A DNA stretch of 64,000 nucleotides, taken from Salvia splendens (taxonomy: Eukaryota > Streptophyta > Magnoliopsida > Lamiales > Lamiaceae). Below the pieces are notes generated by a model, which saw only the letters and a program-made list of their open reading frames with translations, made no database searches and was not told the origin of the DNA. Positions 62,482 through 64,000 of this stretch are shown piece after piece (positions within the stretch are counted from its first letter, which is position 1; every line of letters begins with the position of its first letter). Made by a program: the position numbers and the translations under genes. The stretch spans positions 29,092,293-29,156,292 of the forward strand of contig NC_056047.1 in the NCBI RefSeq assembly GCF_004379255.2, in the 5' to 3' direction.

Positions 62482-62689
62482 CTCCCTCTGTCCTATAAAA
62501 ATATGTGCACTTTTCATTTTCGCATGTCCCATAAAAATATGTATATTCCATTTTTGGAAAGTTATATCAATTAAATAAGCTCTCTTACTTAACAAATTTT
62601 GTCTTAATTCTCGTGCCATACCTATTGCCCATATTTGTCTTAATTCTCGTGCCATACCAATTGCACATATTTGTATGGGACGGAGAGAG
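62482..62689. mobile_element. Stowaway MITE with internal duplication
   Basis: 208 bp flanked by TA (62480-62481 and 62690-62691). The left end CTCCCTCTGTCCTATAAAAA and the reverse complement of the right end, CTCTCTCCGTCCCATACAAA, pair over about 25 bp. Near the right end TTTGTCTTAATTCTCGTGCC with ATACC is present twice in tandem. Confidence 0.88.
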
Positions 62690-62909
62690 TATTATATAAT
62701 CAATGTTGCATAATCTATGTAATACTATGTTACTTAAACATGCGCAAGTATCCAATGAAGCATGGATTAAAAGTTGAGTCTAGCAGTTTGCAGAAAAAGA
62801 AAATTAAACTTTATCATCAAGACCTAAGAGCATCCGTAACGGTGGTGGGGAAGAAGGCCGCCGTCCGTGCCAGCGGCGAGGACGAGGCTCGCCGCTGCTG
62901 CGCTCGCGC

Positions 62910-62955
62910 CGCTGGCACGGCGCTGCTCGATGCATCGAGCAGCGCCGTGCCAGCG
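62910..62955. repeat. Perfect 46 bp palindrome near the Harbinger terminus
   Basis: The sequence is its own reverse complement from CGCTGGCACG at the left edge to CGTGCCAGCG at the right, centred on ATGCAT at 62930-62935. More copies of GTGCCAGCG lie at 62868 and 62966, and GCTCGCCGC at about 62887. It lies about 80 bp inside the element end, where transposase binding would be expected. Confidence 0.85.
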
Positions 62956-63122
62956 AGCAGTCGACGTGCCAGCGTTGCCTTTGAATAATTTTTTTTTAAA
63001 AAATCGTTAATTAATTTTAAATAATGATAAAAAATAAAAAAATTTATTTTCCAAATCCCAAAAATATGGTCGTTTTTTTGCCCGTTTTTCTGAATTTTTT
63101 TTATTTTTTCCCCAAAATCATC

Positions 63123-63130
63123 TATAAATA
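63123..63130 (+). promoter_or_regulatory. TATA box of the Harbinger transposase gene
   Basis: TATAAATA lies 107 bases before the ATG at 63237, followed by an A- and C-rich leader. Confidence 0.6.
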
Positions 63131-63236
63131 CACACATTCATCATCCATTTATCACATCAAATCATCTCTCATTTATCTCTCATTCATAATTCTCATACAA
63201 ACTATCAACACATTCATCCCTCACTCAAAACCTCAA

Positions 63237-64000
63237 ATGGATTTCACCCATATTATGGCGGAAGAACAAGAATACTACGAACAACATCGTGCTGCTTACG
63301 AAGCATATGTCGCGGCGAATACCCCCGCTCCTCCTCCTCAGCGAACTAGATCACATCGCCGCTACATCCATCGTGACCGGGAGGGAGCCCACGAAAGGCT
63401 CGTTGCCGACTACTTTGCCGACCAGCCGCGGTTTCCGGCAGATTACTTCAGGCGCCGTTTTCGCATGTCAAAGCGCTTGTTCATGCGAATTGTCAACACA
63501 TTGTCCGCACGTGTTGAATTCTTCCAAACAGGTCCGGATGCAGTCGGCCGGCAAAGTATCACGCCGTTGCAGAAGTGTACGTGTGCTATCCGACAACTCG
63601 CTACTGAGCAAACGGCCTACATCTTCGACGAGTATTTGCTTATCGGTGAGTCCACTGGAATCCTTTGTCTAAAGAATTTTTGCGAGGGCGTTCGTTCAGC
63701 TTTCGGGGATGAATTCCTTCGGGCACCCAGCACCGATGATTGCCAACGGTTGCTTCGTCTTCACGAATCAGTCCATGGCTTTCCCGGAAAGCTTGGCAGC
63801 ATTGGAGGTGGAAGAATTGCCCGAATGCTTGGAGGGGGCAACACTTAAGCGTTCACAAAGGCGGCGGCCCAACACTTATCCTTGAGGCGGTAGTCGGGCG
63901 GTCGCCGACTACGGCCTATGGATTTGGCATGCATATTTCGGCGTTGCCGGAGCCAACAACGACTTGAACGTGCTTTATTCTTCACCACTCTTCAATGATG
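63237..64000 (+). pseudogene. PIF/Harbinger (HARBI1-like) transposase, broken
   Basis: From MDFTHIMAEEQ the frame is open to about 63770 and reads as the plant HARBI1-like N-terminal half (PADYFRRRFRMSKRLFMRIV, LQKCTCAIRQLA, EYLLIGEST). A deletion around 63764-63776 removes the segment that carries the first catalytic Asp in this family, and the frame changes: WRWKNCPNAWRGQ follows in frame 2. A second shift near 63885 leads to DYGLWIWHAYFG and NNDLNVLYSSPLFND, which includes the second catalytic Asp. The third acidic residue is beyond the window. Confidence 0.85.

Larger units (their letters stand above)
62828..64000 (+). mobile_element. PIF/Harbinger DNA transposon, left part
   Basis: Starts with GAGCATCCGTAACGGTGG after TAA at 62825-62827, which fits the 3 bp target preference of the superfamily. 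A GC-rich subterminal palindrome, a TATA box at 63123-63130 and a HARBI1-like transposase follow. The right end is outside the window. The second Harbinger protein (Myb-like) is not in view. Confidence 0.7.

Overview
This is eudicot-type plant nuclear DNA made almost entirely of transposable elements. The evidence is nested Ty1/copia and Ty3/gypsy LTR retrotransposons of plant-only lineages (a Tekay/Del-type chromovirus, a Tat-type element with two RNase H domains, an Athila-type element), plus Stowaway MITEs, Helitrons, a LINE remnant and a PIF/Harbinger transposon, all in AT-rich sequence. No complete host gene was found. Species cannot be read from the sequence. Coding assignments come from reading motifs, not from searches.

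Layout. 1-740: copia-type LTR in minus orientation, cut by the window edge. 741-8690: AT-rich DNA with an inverted repeat, three Stowaway-like MITEs and a cluster of Helitron termini, including two related Helitrons lying end to end (3809-5448 and 5452-7857); the first carries a captured RNase H gene fragment. 8691-15747: decayed copia element I, interrupted inside pol by a 2.1 kb LTR element without pol (11802-13899, target duplication TTCTC). 16821-29044: 12.2 kb chromovirus II with 3.1 kb LTRs and target duplication TTAAA; it has an extra ORF that appears to sit inside an intron before gag. 29465-40342: Tat-type element III with two 578 bp LTRs that look identical, target duplication GCAGG, open gag-pro and pol frames separated by one UAG in a readthrough context, a 39 bp tandem array, and a multi-exon gene on the antisense strand. 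It sits in a LINE remnant. 40766-42814: minus-strand LTR element IV (target duplication GGAAT) with a gag-like ORF holding two tandem copies of the same domain. 43449-61532: minus-strand copia element V, split by the 12.5 kb Athila-type element VI (47789-60264, target duplication GTACC). 62107-62689: two Stowaway MITEs. 62828 to the end: left part of a PIF/Harbinger element with a broken transposase.

How the parts relate. Each LTR element follows the order LTR, tRNA primer site, gag, protease, polymerase functions, purine tract, LTR. Copia elements place integrase before reverse transcriptase and gypsy elements place it after. Judged by LTR divergence and ORF integrity, III is the youngest, II and VI are intermediate, IV is somewhat older, and I and V are old and truncated. 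III is the only element here that looks able to make all of its proteins. The 2.1 kb element and IV lack pol and would depend on enzymes from other elements. The most unusual signals are the intron-resident ORF of II, the leaky stop and spliced antisense gene of III, the duplicated gag domain of IV, and TATA boxes lying inside inverted repeats in four unrelated LTR families.
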